Source of the DNA: Irpex lacteus
Lineage: Eukaryota > Basidiomycota > Agaricomycetes > Polyporales > Irpicaceae
DNA: 64,000 nt
Direction of reading: 5' to 3'
Assembly (NCBI GenBank): GCA_001986395.2
Contig: MQVO02000003.1
Location: 1,426,001-1,490,000 of the forward strand
In this document: piece after piece, positions 23,419-35,351 of the stretch
Layout: each line of letters starts with the position of its first letter
Position numbering within the stretch: the stretch's first letter is position 1
Notes under the pieces: model-generated
The model's input: only the letters and a program-made list of their open reading frames with translations
Databases searched by the model: none
Told to the model about the DNA's origin: nothing
Program-made: the position numbers and the translations under genes

Positions 23419-24699
23419 ATGTCTAAGACCTCCATCCTCCTCCTCGGTCCCACTGGTAAGTGTCGTCCATTCCATCCTTACTTCACTATCTTAATTCGTT
23501 GTTCGCGAATCAGGTTATCTCGGCAGCACTGTCCTCAGTCGTCTGCTTGCACACCCTAAGAAGGACTCCTTTGAGATCACTGTCCTTGTCCGCTCTGAGG
23601 AGAAGGCAAAGAAGCTCGAGACCTTCGGCGTAAAGCCCGTTATTGGCTCAATCAAGGACACTGCTCTGGTTGAGAAGTTGGCTGAGCAAGCTCATGTCTT
23701 GTTCAACATCGTAAGAACATCCCAATATGGCGTAAATATATATGCGCTTACGCGGACTGTTGTTCTAGGCCGATTCAGATGATCTCGACGCTACGAACGC
23801 CTTCCTCTCCGGATTCAAGAAGAGGCACGAAAAGACTGGCGATGTCCCCATTTTGATTCACACCTCTGGCACTGGTTAGTACAGGCAATTTGATACGTAC
23901 GGCCCTTCCACTCACCGTGTTCTTATTTCATGAACAGGTGTCTTCATGTTTGCTGCACCGAACACCGGTCTGGTTGCCGCAGACAGGGTCTTCAGCGACG
24001 ACGACCCGAAAGACATCGACGCATCCACCCCCGACTCCGCATTGCACCGTAATGTCGATCTCGTAGTCCTGAAGGCTGACGAGGAGGGTTACGTGAAGAC
24101 GCACATCGTTCTCCCTAGCACGATCTGGGGCGTCGCCTCCAACCCTATCGTCGACGCTGGGATCGCCAACCGCTTCTCGATCCAAGTGCCTGCTCTCATC
24201 AAGGCTGCACTCGGCCGTAGCCAAGCCGGTGTCATTGGCAAGGGCCAGGCAGTATGGACCGCTGTCAATGTCAACGAACGTAAGTCTTCGAATGTCTTCA
24301 GCGAGATAATATCCATACTGACAGTCGTTTGCAGAGGCCGAATTCTACGTCCAGCTGTACGACGCCATTGCCACCAGTCCCGAGAAAGTCGGACATGGTC
24401 ACAACGGCTACTACTTCGGCGAGAACGGCGAGTATACCTGGTACGACCTCGCCAAAGCCATCGGAAAGGCCCTTGTCAAGCGCGGTATCAGCACGTCGGA
24501 AGAGCCCACCACCTTTGCTAAGGAGGAGCTGCCCAAGTACTTCTGGACGGAGGAGATCTCTGGCATCTGGGGCTCCAACGCCCGTGTCAAGTCTCCCCAC
24601 GCTCGCTCGATCGGCTGGCAGCCGAAGCTTACTACTCAGGACTTCCTTGCCAACATTGATGCTGAGGTCGAGGCGATCATCGAGTCGCAGAAGGCATAA
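23419..24699 (+). CDS. NAD(P)-binding Rossmann protein, type II (copy 2)
   Basis: This is a close paralogue of the gene immediately upstream, with MSKTSILLLGPTG|YLGSTVLSRLL, TVLVRSEEKAKKLETFGVKP, GVFMFAAPNTGLVAADRVFS, VASNPIVDAGIANRFSIQVP, and a C-terminal block KYFWTEEISGIWGSNARVKS. It differs in the FAAPNTGL motif and stops at ESQKA without the basic tail. Those features define type II here and are shared with copy 4 of the fused gene. The intron between KADEEG and YVKTH found in copies 1, 3 and 4 is absent. It is transcribed in the same direction as copy 1 but has its own promoter block. Function is inferred only to the level of an NAD(P)-dependent oxidoreductase or regulator. Confidence 0.87.
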
Positions 24700-25322
24700 A
24701 GAGGGATATTGGGTATTAAGGGCATATTTATTCATTGGATAGAAATTGTATTGGATTTGATTCACTCTGGAATATAAAAGCGTAATGCTCAAAGTACCCC
24801 TCTACTTTGTGTGACACTAGCAATGCGTGCTGGTGAGAGCGAGTAAATGCTAATAAGTGACAGTGCCAACTCGGTGTGAATGTACGTTAGTCCACACGGC
24901 ATCTCTTAGCTCTCACATGATACTTTGAGTTGAGTGTTTTCGAGTAGCCTTATAATGTAGTCGTCGTAGTACGAGTGTGAAATCCAATATCATGCCCCCT
25001 GAGGTGTTTGATAGACGGGTGCGTTGGAATGGTCACAGCTATTCCGTATAGTATCTCTCAGACTTCGCACAAGAATTAGATGGCGATTCGAAGATTCAAG
25101 TTTTGATTTACATTCTCTAGTATATACACACTGGCACCTAAATCCACCAGCTACATCCTATATCCAAACACCACAACAAACAAAATCTACTCAACTAAAC
25201 TGAAAGCACCCCACCCTCCACAAACACCACGCATATAGACTTTGCATTTTAAATGGCATCCTAAGCGTGTAGAGGGAGGGGCACGTATAAGAAAATACAA
25301 TCCACAAGATCCCTCCAAAGGT
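24700..25322. other. Convergent intergenic region
   Basis: 3' flanks of copy 2 (plus) and the NCS1 permease (minus). A/T-rich with no coding signal that I can support. Confidence 0.5.
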
Positions 25323-27441
25323 CTAATGTACACTCCTCACCTCGGCTTCCACCCCGCTCTCCTTCTCCCGTACCTTCAAGTCTTCGTCATATGAAGCTTG
25401 CTCGACGTCGCTGGATGATGTGGTGGAGTGCCCGTGGATGTCGTCTGCGAGGATGGCGGCGTCGAGGTAGGTTTCCTTTGCTGGGAAGAAGGTGGAGGTG
25501 AGGTAGTATACGACGGAAGAGACGGTGAACTGTGTGATATTCGTAACATTAGTTATAGAGGTAAAGGGGAGGGGAGGAACTGAGGAGAAGACGTACCCCG
25601 TAGATCCAGGCAATGTCAAACAAATGGGAGTCGTTCCCCACGAAGATCTTGGGGTTAATCGAGTGGATGAGGCCCGGAAGAGTTGGACCAACGGACACGA
25701 CCACAGCAAGGACAGCGCGCCAGTTAAAGCCTGCGGTGTACCTATAACGTCCATGGGGCTTGTACATCGACGGAACGTCAACGCGGCACTTGTGTACTAG
25801 CCAGTACTGTATATATGCGAAACAGTTAGCAAGCCCATGTAGCAGAGAAATGGCAAAACTTACGTCGGTGACCATGATCCCCGCAAACGGCCCCAAGAAC
25901 ACCGTATACCCGCTCATGAACGTCAAGAACCCCTGCGCACTAGCCAAGATCTCCCACGGCACCAACCCCCATCCACCAACGAGCGCACAAATGATCTGTC
26001 CTCGTCTGATATTGACGTACCGCGGGAACAAGACAGTCATGTCGTTGGCCGCGGAGAGCGAGTTGGCGGAGATGTTGCAGCCGAGGGTGGCGAGCATGAA
26101 TGCGAAGGAGGCGAAGAAGGCGGCGGCGCGGTTGTCCCATTTGTTGATGAGGGTGAGAGGGTCCCAGAGAACCTCGCCGTAAAGGACTACGCCGGCGGAG
26201 GTGACGATGATGCCGCAGAAGGAGGCGAGGGTGAAGGCGACGGGGATGATGGCCAATTGGACGTATTGACTGGAAGGAGCGGATGTAAGCAATCAAGTTA
26301 CTATGGTTATATACTACTAGAAAAACGCACGCTCTCTCGTTCTTGGCATAACGCTAACAAACCATCTCACATGAGTCACCTCGTCTCGAAAAGAGCAGGT
26401 CTATAGCTTACCGTAAAATCCGGGATGTTCACCGAGAGCGTGGCATAGATACCCAGCGCGCTGTTCAGAGCACTCAACCACGACCACGACATCGCACTGC
26501 CCGAAATCTGCGCGTGCTCGCTGAACAAGCCTGAGGACGTTGGAACCTTGACCGCAGCCCAGATGAGCATCGCGAGCCAGGCGGCTGGGACGATGAGAGC
26601 TTTGACGAGGAAGAGCCAGCGGATGCGTTGGGGTGAGATAAGCATGAAGGGGAACTGTAGGGAACGGATCGAGTTAGTAAACATACGAGATTGAGGGAGG
26701 AAGTAACGCGCGAACCTGGATGAGCCAGTAGAGGAAGTAGCACATCATGCCCGAAGTGGTGATGTTTGCGCTCGCGGGGAGGTGATTCTCCATATGCTGG
26801 ATTCTTGGCCAAATCGCTTTCAGCATCTACATTGACCACAATAGTCTCGTCAGCTCTACAAGTAAAACATCTTGACATGCAGACTCACCTGGTAGACACA
26901 CTCCGACCCGGTATACGTCTGGATACCGAACCAGAACATGGACAGGACGACACGACTAACGACGCTGAAGTAGCTGAACCAGAAGCCGAAGGAGGATCGG
27001 TTGAGGACAGGGAAAGCGACGTGCAGACGAGCACCGGCCGTTCCGTTCAGCACCATGACTATAGCGATGATGATATGGCCTACTGCGATTGCAGGAAGAG
27101 CCTGTCGCCTGGACGAGAAAGACGTAGTGTCAGTATATCGCACAGTGAAATTTGCGCAAAGAAAATTCAACGTATGGCACGTTACACACAACCAAGGATT
27201 GTACTCGTGAAACTCACCAAGACAGCCCAACCGCCAACATACTCGACGCCAACTCCCACACCGCCGCATTCGTCGCGTCCGAGATCCAATACGCAACATA
27301 ATTATACGTCGACCACGTCCGCTCCTCCGGCGGGACGGGGTCCATGTCCTTGTTCGACCACCGGCTGTTCGGGGCAAAGCTCGAGGGCGACGGCTCGAGA
27401 GCCCACGAGGACGGCTTGAGGTACTTCTTCGCTGCTGACAT
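25323..27441 (-). CDS. NCS1-family permease (uracil/uridine/allantoin type)
   Basis: This is a plasma-membrane nucleobase/cation symporter of the Fur4/Dal4/Fui1 group. It begins with a cytoplasmic segment containing APNSRWSNKDMDPVPPEERT, then WSTYNYVAYWISDATNAAVW (TM1, family signature). After that come RLHVAFPVLNRSSFGFWFSY, WFGIQTYTGSECVYQ, SGSAMSWSWLSALNSALGIY, NIPDFTRYAKNE and NISANSLSAANDMTVLFPRY. These are the hallmark NCS1 motifs. About twelve membrane segments are expected. The C-terminal tail is acidic. About six introns occur, one leaving a very short exon coding for RYAKNE. The substrate is not decided by sequence alone; uracil, uridine and allantoin are all possible. Confidence 0.9.
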
Positions 27442-28524
27442 CGCGGTAATAATCGGCTATTGGGTAGTAGGTCGAGGGGAGGAGTGGTTATGTATGTGTG
27501 GGTCGTCCGATTTGTGGCTCGTGCGTTCCTATCCCGATCCCAGAATACCTTCAAAGTCGTGTGCCAATGGTCGGTCGTCGTGATCGTCAACCTACGACTC
27601 TCTCCTTACTTCCAACAGCAAACAGAGGAGAAGCGCGAGAAGTGCCCGAGGAGGTCGAGGAAGAAGCGGGAAACTTTTTCTCCTCGGGATTATATAGCGT
27701 GCCTATCGGTTATCGCCCTTGTCCTGTCATATTGCGCGTCTAAATGATAAGTGGAATTGGACATTCAGTTTGAATTTGATCGCCAGAGAAGTGAGGGTGT
27801 GTGCGCTTACGAGCTGGGCTTGATAACGTTAACGTAGAGATAGGAAGCCGGATTTAGTGCTAGTGTGGATGTGATAAGTGAGGACTGTGAGGTGCCCCAG
27901 TGGAAGTACGGGGAGGCGCGATAACAGCTGCAGGTCTTCGCCCGAATAAGGCATATGAATCTTGCAAGTCTCAGCCCAGTCGAGAGCGCCCCCGTGTCAA
28001 GCTCGAATGCCTGCCCATTCTTCGAGGCGACTTTGTCTGTGGGAGTGGCGAGACTCAGCGAAGATGCTTGGCAGGTGGCGAGAATACACGTACAGTCATG
28101 TTGGAGAATGCTAGCCTCAACCGACGGATGACACTTCTGTTATCACGGCCGGAGACGCAGATCGGCGGAGGTTAGTACTCATATCGAAGCAGTTTTGCTA
28201 TGCAGTGTTCTGCTGTGCCTGATTAACGAGCGGATGCTTAACACAATCTGGACCTGTTGTTATCAGCGGACTTAACGCAAGAGTGCAAAGGAACCAGGAT
28301 ATTTTCTCCAAACCCTAATCGTACACGTACCTGGAAATAAGTAGCACGCTCGAACTAACTCGCCCGCATCGGCCAATTACAAAGTCAGCATTTCAGACAT
28401 CCATAAGTCCGTACATACATCGCGAGCTCGCGCACCACCTCTATGATCCACAACAAAACCAAGCAACCAATCCTCCTGCCATTCAAATCCGAAGCGAGAC
28501 AACCCGAAAGATGAAACTGGCAGT
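27442..28524. other. Intergenic region between permease and SDR genes
   Basis: Holds the promoter of the permease (minus) and the 3' flank of the SDR gene (minus). The open frame 27900-28175 (plus) has no domain. Nothing else is supported. Confidence 0.5.
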
Positions 28525-29581
28525 CTACAAAGACGCACCACCACAGGTTTTGATCGTTTGTCCTGTAATGTACTCTCCCTCGTCCGATACAAGGAACGCG
28601 ACCAACTTGGCGACGTCCTCTGGTTCTTGTATGCGCCCGAGCTTGATGTCGCGCTTCACTCGGATAGCTTTGGCAGCGCCGACTGTGATGTTTTCCTGCA
28701 AACCCAGATGGTGAGTAAGTAACACAATAAGTGTAGAGGTGGCAATAAAGAAACGCACGATGCGCGCAAGTTCACGATCTATGTGGTCCCACATCGGAGT
28801 GTCGACGATACCCGGGGCGTATGCTACGACGCACACAAAACGTAAGTACACACACTTGAGAGAGGGGCAGAAAGTAGCAGCAAACATACCGTTCACTCGG
28901 ATACCGTATTGAGCCCACTCCTTCGCAGCCGCCTCCGTAAACCCACGCACGGCGAACTTTGTTCCTCCATATGGCCCCAAGTTCTCTGCGGTGCGGTACG
29001 ATGCGATCGACCCGGCGCCGATGATACGTCCTCCGTTGCCCTGCTTGACCATCTGCTTCGCCGCTGCTATGTGCGTGTTCATGAGACCGAGGATGTTGAT
29101 TCTGATCTCGTTTTCGATGAACCTTTAGAAAACAAGACTTTCAGCACAAACTCATATCATGGGAATACGATGGAGACTCACTCGGGTGTACATTCCAATA
29201 ACGGCTTCACCTGGGTGACACCTGCGTTCGCCACACTGACGAACAGATTCGGTCCCAGCCTATCGACAGTCTCCTCAATGGCAGCGTATATCTGTTTAGG
29301 TTCCTTCACATCTACGCAACATAACATCCCTCAGCGTCGTATAAGCACACGAGACGCTCACAGTACTCACCAGCGTTGACACTGATACCCTTCCTGCCAT
29401 ACCCCTCAATCTCCTTGATGACACCAGCCACGCGGTCTTTCGCACTGGGGATATCAGCGATGGAGACGTCGTAGCCCTCCCTGGCGAGTCTCGTCGCGAT
29501 GGCGCGTCCGATACCTTGTCCTCCGCCCGTGACGAATGCGGTTCGGCCGAGTGCAGCTTTGATGGGGGATGCAAATGCCAT
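28525..29581 (-). CDS. Short-chain dehydrogenase, diacetyl/acetoin reductase-like
   Basis: This is a classical SDR of about 260 residues. The cofactor motif is [12 protein letters not shown]. It has ANAGVTQ (structural NAG). The catalytic Ser lies in [15 protein letters not shown], and Tyr/Lys in [39 protein letters not shown] follows, and the end is [16 protein letters not shown]. The pattern most resembles diacetyl reductase/2,3-butanediol dehydrogenase proteins. Such enzymes reduce small diketones with NAD(P)H. Exact substrate is inference. The start at 29581 gives [20 protein letters not shown], a normal distance to the cofactor motif. About five introns. Confidence 0.85.
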
Positions 29582-30501
29582 TGAAGACTGTGTATGTTCC
29601 TCCTTGGGGTGTTAGGCGGTGTGGGGGTGGTGAGTTCTCAAATGCTTCGTGGTAGACATCGCGGTCCTTTTGAGTTATACGGGGGAGGGGTGACCGCGAC
29701 CGGGACGGTATGGACAGGGTGGGGTCAGGTGAGGAGGAAGATTGTATGTTCCATGTTCCGAGAGAGACAAGAGGGTGTTATTGGTCGTGAGAGAGGTCGA
29801 GGCTGCACTGAGCTGATCGAAGTACACGTAAAATCCGGGTTCGATAGCGTCGTAAGGAAGGGGGGCAGCGGTATCCCGGCCCGCGCGTCCGTGATTGGAC
29901 GAGGAGAGGTTGTTGAGATCCGAATTTGAAGACTTCAAGAAATCCGACTCGGAGTTGTGCACCTCCACACCATGGCCAGCAGTCAAAGGTACAGCCATGA
30001 TAATTTTGAATGTAGAACGTCTAGCGGGAGATACGTTTCTTGCAGATGATGCGAGTCCTTCGGACTCAGCTTGAGGAATCGGATGGCCATGACACTGGCC
30101 GAACGGTATCATGATGCAGTACTAATATGTATTGAGGTCTTTAGATATATCAGTCATGTTGGTAGCGCGAAGCAGAAGCACAGGATTACATAGCAACAAA
30201 CAAAACGGGATGGACAAAGGAAACAGAGCAATACATGATGCATGAGCCACAACGAAAGCTGGAAGAGCCAAAGCAGAGGTGCGTATCCCGACGCAGAAAT
30301 AACTGGGAAAGCAGACCGCGTGAAGTCGTGTATGAGTACTAGAAATTCCAAGCCAAAATACAACTTCGCGACGTTGGTCCAAATACTGCTTGTAGTGCCT
30401 GTCTAAGGTGACAACAAAACTAACCGAGTTTCCTCCCTGCCAGTTCACACCGTCAATAAAGACGTCCTCCTCAATGTTACTCATCATGACTAACCTCGTT
30501 T
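29582..30501. other. Intergenic region
   Basis: Promoter of the SDR gene and 3' flank of the large Gln-rich gene, both minus strand. Short open frames here lack support. Confidence 0.5.
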
Positions 30502-33500
30502 TCACATCATCTGCAAAGACGCGCCAGCTTCCTCTCTTTTCTCCACGAAGTTCCCGTAGAAGTGACTGGTCACCTTCTCATCCTTCACCGGCGTGCTCCT
30601 GGCAGAGTCCATCGCCACGTCTTCTTCTAGAGATCCAGGCGAGTCTTCTCGCTTCGTAAGTTCTGCGAGATTCTGGTCGCGGGAGCTCCTCGCAGCGCTT
30701 TTCATGCTGCTGAAGAAACTGTCGATGTCTGCGCCAAACTGGGTCCGCAACGCGTTCACTTCTTCCTCCTGCTTCTCCAGCTCAGATTCCGATGGGTTGT
30801 CTAATCCGACCACGATCTTCTTCAAGCCTCGGAAGAACCTTCTCGCGTCCTCGTTCAATTGCTTGCGTGGATCGTGAGTTTCTTCCTCTGAGTCCTCCAG
30901 TTTTGTGCTCGTGGGACTATGCCAACGTTCTACCCCCTTTTGCTTGTCTTGAGAAAACTTCATCTCATCTTCCTCAGGCTCGAACCATATCGTATCATCC
31001 CTCTGCTCTTTTTTGACTAGTCCTGCGAGAGTCGTACTGTGGCGATCTATGCTCCATCCATCTTGGGGCTGATGATAAGAGTCAGTCCCTCCGTCAAGAG
31101 TGCCGTCCTCAATCTTCGGTTCGTTTTTAGATGCAATCTCCCATGGCTGGTCAGAGGTTGGCATAGGCCCATCCCACTTCCATCCATCTCCAGGCTGATG
31201 ATAGGATCCGATCCCTTTGTCAATCTCCTTCCATATCCCCAATCGCAGAGAGTCGAGCCCAAGGGTGCCGTCCTCCATTTTCGATTCGACGAGCGTAGCA
31301 GTGTCCGAGGCATTAGAGGCCTGCACGTGGTCAGCCTCTGACCTGGAGCAGAAACTAGGGATGGTTGACGTCACCTGTAAAAGATCTGGTGTAACAACTC
31401 TCGAACCGATATCGTCGTCTAACGCACTGCTGTACGATGTGAAATCAAAGAACTCCCGTCCATCTCCTAACGCCACGTCGTTTGCTGACGGCGACGACGT
31501 CCCTAGATCCTCCAGTGTACCGAGTCCTCCATCGCCGCTCGTCATAGGATCGCTATAGCCAGAGATGACACTGGCAAGCGCGTTCGCGATTTCTGCGGCC
31601 GACTCATCGTTGCTTGCCATGTTCAACATGCTTTCGAAGAACTTCACAGCGTCCTCATCAGATTGGCCTTGAAGGGCGTCGATCTCTTCCGTCTTCTTCA
31701 TCAGCTCAGTGTTCATAGGTCCATCCTGGTCGGTCCTAGCTTTCTTCGTCGAAGGTGTATTGACCAGAACAACCGCAGAGGACGTAGCTTCCCCCTCACG
31801 GCGTCGTTTCGTGCCTGTGGAATCAGGTGTCGCTGCAGCAGGCGAAGATTGGTCCATAGCACTCGGTGTCGCAGCCGACACAAGCGTGGAAGCATACACA
31901 GCTGCGGTGGCCGTCGGGGCTGGCGGTGGGTCCATGGAAGAACTGGCGGGCACCAGGATCTTTGCCGCCAATGCTTTGCGCTTGGGGGCGGGCTTCGCCC
32001 TCGATTTTGGCTTAGATGCCTTTGGTGCAGAAGAAGACTTAACATTCGTAGCGGTGGGAGCATTAGCAAAGGGAGTAGAGGTAGCAGTGGGAGAGGCGGT
32101 AGTCATAGCTTCCCGCTGCTTCTCCATGGTCGTTGCAGCAGAGAGTGCAGGTGTGGTCTGAGGACGACCGGGCTTCTGGTGAGGTTGTTGCTTCGTCGTA
32201 GCTTGCCTTTAATGATCTCCCTTAGTGATAATTCGGCAGAAGATACAGAAACACTCACACATCGGCGACAATGGCTGTGGTCATGCTATGTATCTTTTGC
32301 AGCATTTCCTTCTTCTGCTCGATCTCCTTCATAAGTCTGTCAGAGTCTTGACGACGCTCGCCCTCAGACTTGTGGAGCATAGCCGGACTCTGCACCAACG
32401 CAAGCTGCCTTTCGAGATCTTGGAGCTGTCCTTGGACAACTGGATATCGTTGTCGAAGTGTCGCGAGTGCCATGGCGCGACTTTGTGGTGATTGGAAGGC
32501 CGCATTTTGCTGCTGTTGTTGCTGAGTCAGTGCAGGCTGGTTAGCGAGGACGCCTCCAGCGAAGCGTTGTGCACCGCCATCGGCCAGCTGGGACATGTTC
32601 TGAGCTGCTGGCAAGAAGTTTCCCTGTGCACCCTGGCCGGCCATCATCCATTGCTGGCGCAAATCCTGTTGCTGCTGCTGACTCTGAGACTGGGCGAGCA
32701 TGTCAAACTGACGAGTAATATTCATCGGTATGTTGTGTTGAGCGAAGGCTTGCGACAACGCGTTGAGCCGTGACTGTGGCTGCCGCATCGTGCGAGGGTT
32801 TTGGTCGTGCATTTGAGAAGAACCGCCCTTCTGGCCTGTAAGTCCAGATAGCTGGTGTTGGTTGTCCTGCTGCATATGCTGCTGCGGTTGGCGAACTATA
32901 CTCTGACTGCGAAGCATCTTCTTGAATTGCTACAAATGAAAAGGATGCGGTGAGTTATAGTTTTGACCAAACCTGAGGGTGGAGCGTTGTTGCAGCAATG
33001 AACGCAAGTGAACGCGTTATATGCCGCCAATGCATCGCATGGTGACAAGAGGGAAAGCGGAAAGGATTACAGTCCAACGATGAGAGATCCACATACATCC
33101 CCTGTACCCTGCGCTCTTAACGGCATATGCTGCTGATGCTGCTTTATCTGCCGCCACGCTTGATCCACACTCAAAATGTTCTGGAAAGGCTGTTGAGGGA
33201 TGCCGACCTGATTCTGGTGGGAGAGCTGCGAGATGCGGTTGACAAGAGATGTGTTGAAGTTGTTCGGACGCATGGCGGACTCCGGAGGGGCACGTGTAGA
33301 ACCCTAGACGTGACAGACGTGAACGATACGGCAGTGAGTTATAGTTTTGACGAAGAACGAAGCTGGCGGCGTTGAGCACCTGTGTGTTTGAGAACGTTAT
33401 ATCCTCTTCAAGTAACTGCCGCCACGCTTGATCCACACTCAAAATGTTCTGGACAGGCTGTTGAGGGATGCCGGCCTGATTCTGGTGGGAGAGCTGCGAG

Positions 33501-35351
33501 ATGCGGTTGACAAGAGATGTGTTGAAGTTGTTCGGACGCATGGCGGACTCCGGAGGGGCACGTGTAGAACCCTAGACGTGACAGACGTGAACGATACGGC
33601 AGTGAGTTATAGTTTTGACGAAGAACGAAGCTGGCGGCGTTGAGCACCTGTGTGTTTGAGAACGTAATATCCTCTTCAAGTACTTTGACCGATGCATGAT
33701 GCTGATACGCAGAGCTATATGAAGAACTGCCGGTACCTGGTGGACCTGGATAACCTTGTGCAGTTATGGAGTTCGGGGTAACGGCTGGCATAGAATGGAT
33801 TAGAGAAGGCGATTCACGCTTAGCACCAGGGCTTATCAATAATTCTTCCATCTGTAATCTACCCACTTTATGACCGTCAGTGGGAAGTTCTGAATGTAGG
33901 ATTTGATGGGGCTTTACCTCCAGAGTGATCAACTACGACATCCGGCAGTGTCTGACGCAGGAAAGCTGAGAACGTAGAAGGCCAGTCGTCGCTCTATCGT
34001 CAACTCTTAGTAGGCAGGCGCGTACTCTGCACAGCTCATGTTATAGCGTACCAATACTAGCGTTAGAGCTTGTAGATCTTTATGACTGGTGATAGCCATT
34101 GCAGCGGTGGAAGTCTGAGACAGATGTCACTGGACTCCTGGAATAGGGATCTCGTTTATCCTCACCTCAAGAATATAATCCAGGATGTCATCTAGTGGGC
34201 TTCTCGCCTGACGTACAATAATGCCGTTAGTAAATCCAACGGGCCGTAGTGTAGACTTGTCACTAACCGTCGATCCCGTAAACTCTGTCTCTACACCCGC
34301 GCTATCTTCTGACACGGGATTGTATATTCTATCTTCGTCCTCAGTTCCACCTACATTGCCGCCGCCGCCAAAGACATCTGCTGCGGCCCGAATTTGCCGG
34401 GGGAATAGTCTGCGGTATTTCATCTTGTAGAAGCTGAGAAACACGCATTGATCTTTTTTGTTGGCGGTATTTTCAGCAATGTCACTAGTACCAGCAGGGT
34501 TCGTAAGAAGATGGGAAGAGTTCGTTGTGATGTCGGTGGAAGAGACGCGATGTGCTGGACCGCTGCGAGGAGGAACCGGGGAGCATTCGGAGGATTCGTG
34601 TAGCGCATACTGAAAAGAAACATTGACAACCGGTCCAAGTCTTCCTTCAAGTGCGACTTCGTGGTCCTCCCTACCGTCTCCAAAAAATGCGCCGACCGTC
34701 CAACTGGACGTTTTGATGGTCCCACGAACTAAAATAATATCCTCTGGTTTGCGTCTCAGGCCCAGATACTTCGTATCTGTGGCGTAGTCAACCCAGCTCT
34801 GGTGATGATGGAGCATGTATTCTTCAAATTTACGTTCCTGCTTCTGGACTACCGTTTTAGTCGCATCATCCCAAAGCATGAGGAAGGCGCCTTGTTGCCT
34901 GTTACACTTGAAACGATACGATAGTGTGCCACCCACTGGCATGTTCGGTACGTCACTTCAGTATATATGAGTGTCAAAAACGGAAAATGGTAACAAAGCG
35001 GTCAACGTACGCTGAAAGAAGGCTCTGCATTCTCTGACTTCGTACTCCAGAGCTGTACAATGGCCCGGTAGTACAAAACCTTTCCTTCGTTTCCACGAGA
35101 TTCCGATCATAGTCTAGGGGTACGAAGCACCTGGGTGTTGGGGGCGGCCCCGCATGCGATTCGTGATCGGCGCTGTGACTAACATTGAACAGTACTTGGA
35201 ATGCACCATCTTCATCGATGTAGCCAACGTCACCTATTTCTGGCTCGTGGGGTTGACCATTCGGAGCCCTAGTCGGTTCCGGCCACCATAATGCCTGCCC
35301 AAATTCGAATTTGGCGAGCTGTTCGGCGTAAACTCGCGCAGCCGTGCCCAT
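30502..35351 (-). CDS. Large Gln-rich regulator-like protein with duplicated exon
   Basis: I read one gene of about 1,300-1,400 residues. The N-terminus (ALWWPEPTRAP, EIGDVGYIDEDGAFQVLFN, and later FLSFYKMKYRRLFPRQIRAA and SPLDDILDYILE) looks like a domain common in agaricomycete hypothetical proteins. A donor GAG|GTGAGG near 34170 joins in frame to TSTAAMAITSHKDLQALTL, bypassing a stop at 34127. Then come a Ser/Pro region and the repeated exon (33149-33684). A Gln-rich segment (QQPQQHMQQ, QSQQQQQDLRQQW) with a possible coiled coil (RQLALVQS to KEMLQKIH) follows. The last exon, about 540 residues, is acidic and Lys/Ala-rich with internal repeats (SYHQPGDGW and SYHQPQDGW; two IDxFFxSM-like blocks). 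Nuclear regulatory function is inferred from composition only. One intron in the middle (near 33900) would be only 28 nt, so that junction is uncertain. Confidence 0.6.
33149..33684 (-). repeat. Tandem 268 bp direct repeat (exon plus intron duplication)
   Basis: Two head-to-tail copies start at 33149 and 33417. I see about three substitutions between them. Each unit holds one 76-base intron and 192 coding bases (64 codons). Minus-strand protein of both copies includes GSTRAPPESAMRPNNFNTSL, SQLSHQNQ(A/V)GIPQQP and ILSVDQAWRQ. Differences change V/A and F/V. Because 192 is a multiple of three and the intron is carried along, the extra copy stays in frame. Confidence 0.9.

Noticed and set aside
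31663..32334. Long plus-strand open frame inside the Gln-rich gene
   Set aside because: It is antisense to the Ala/Pro/Lys-rich coding exon and is Arg/Cys-rich without any motif.
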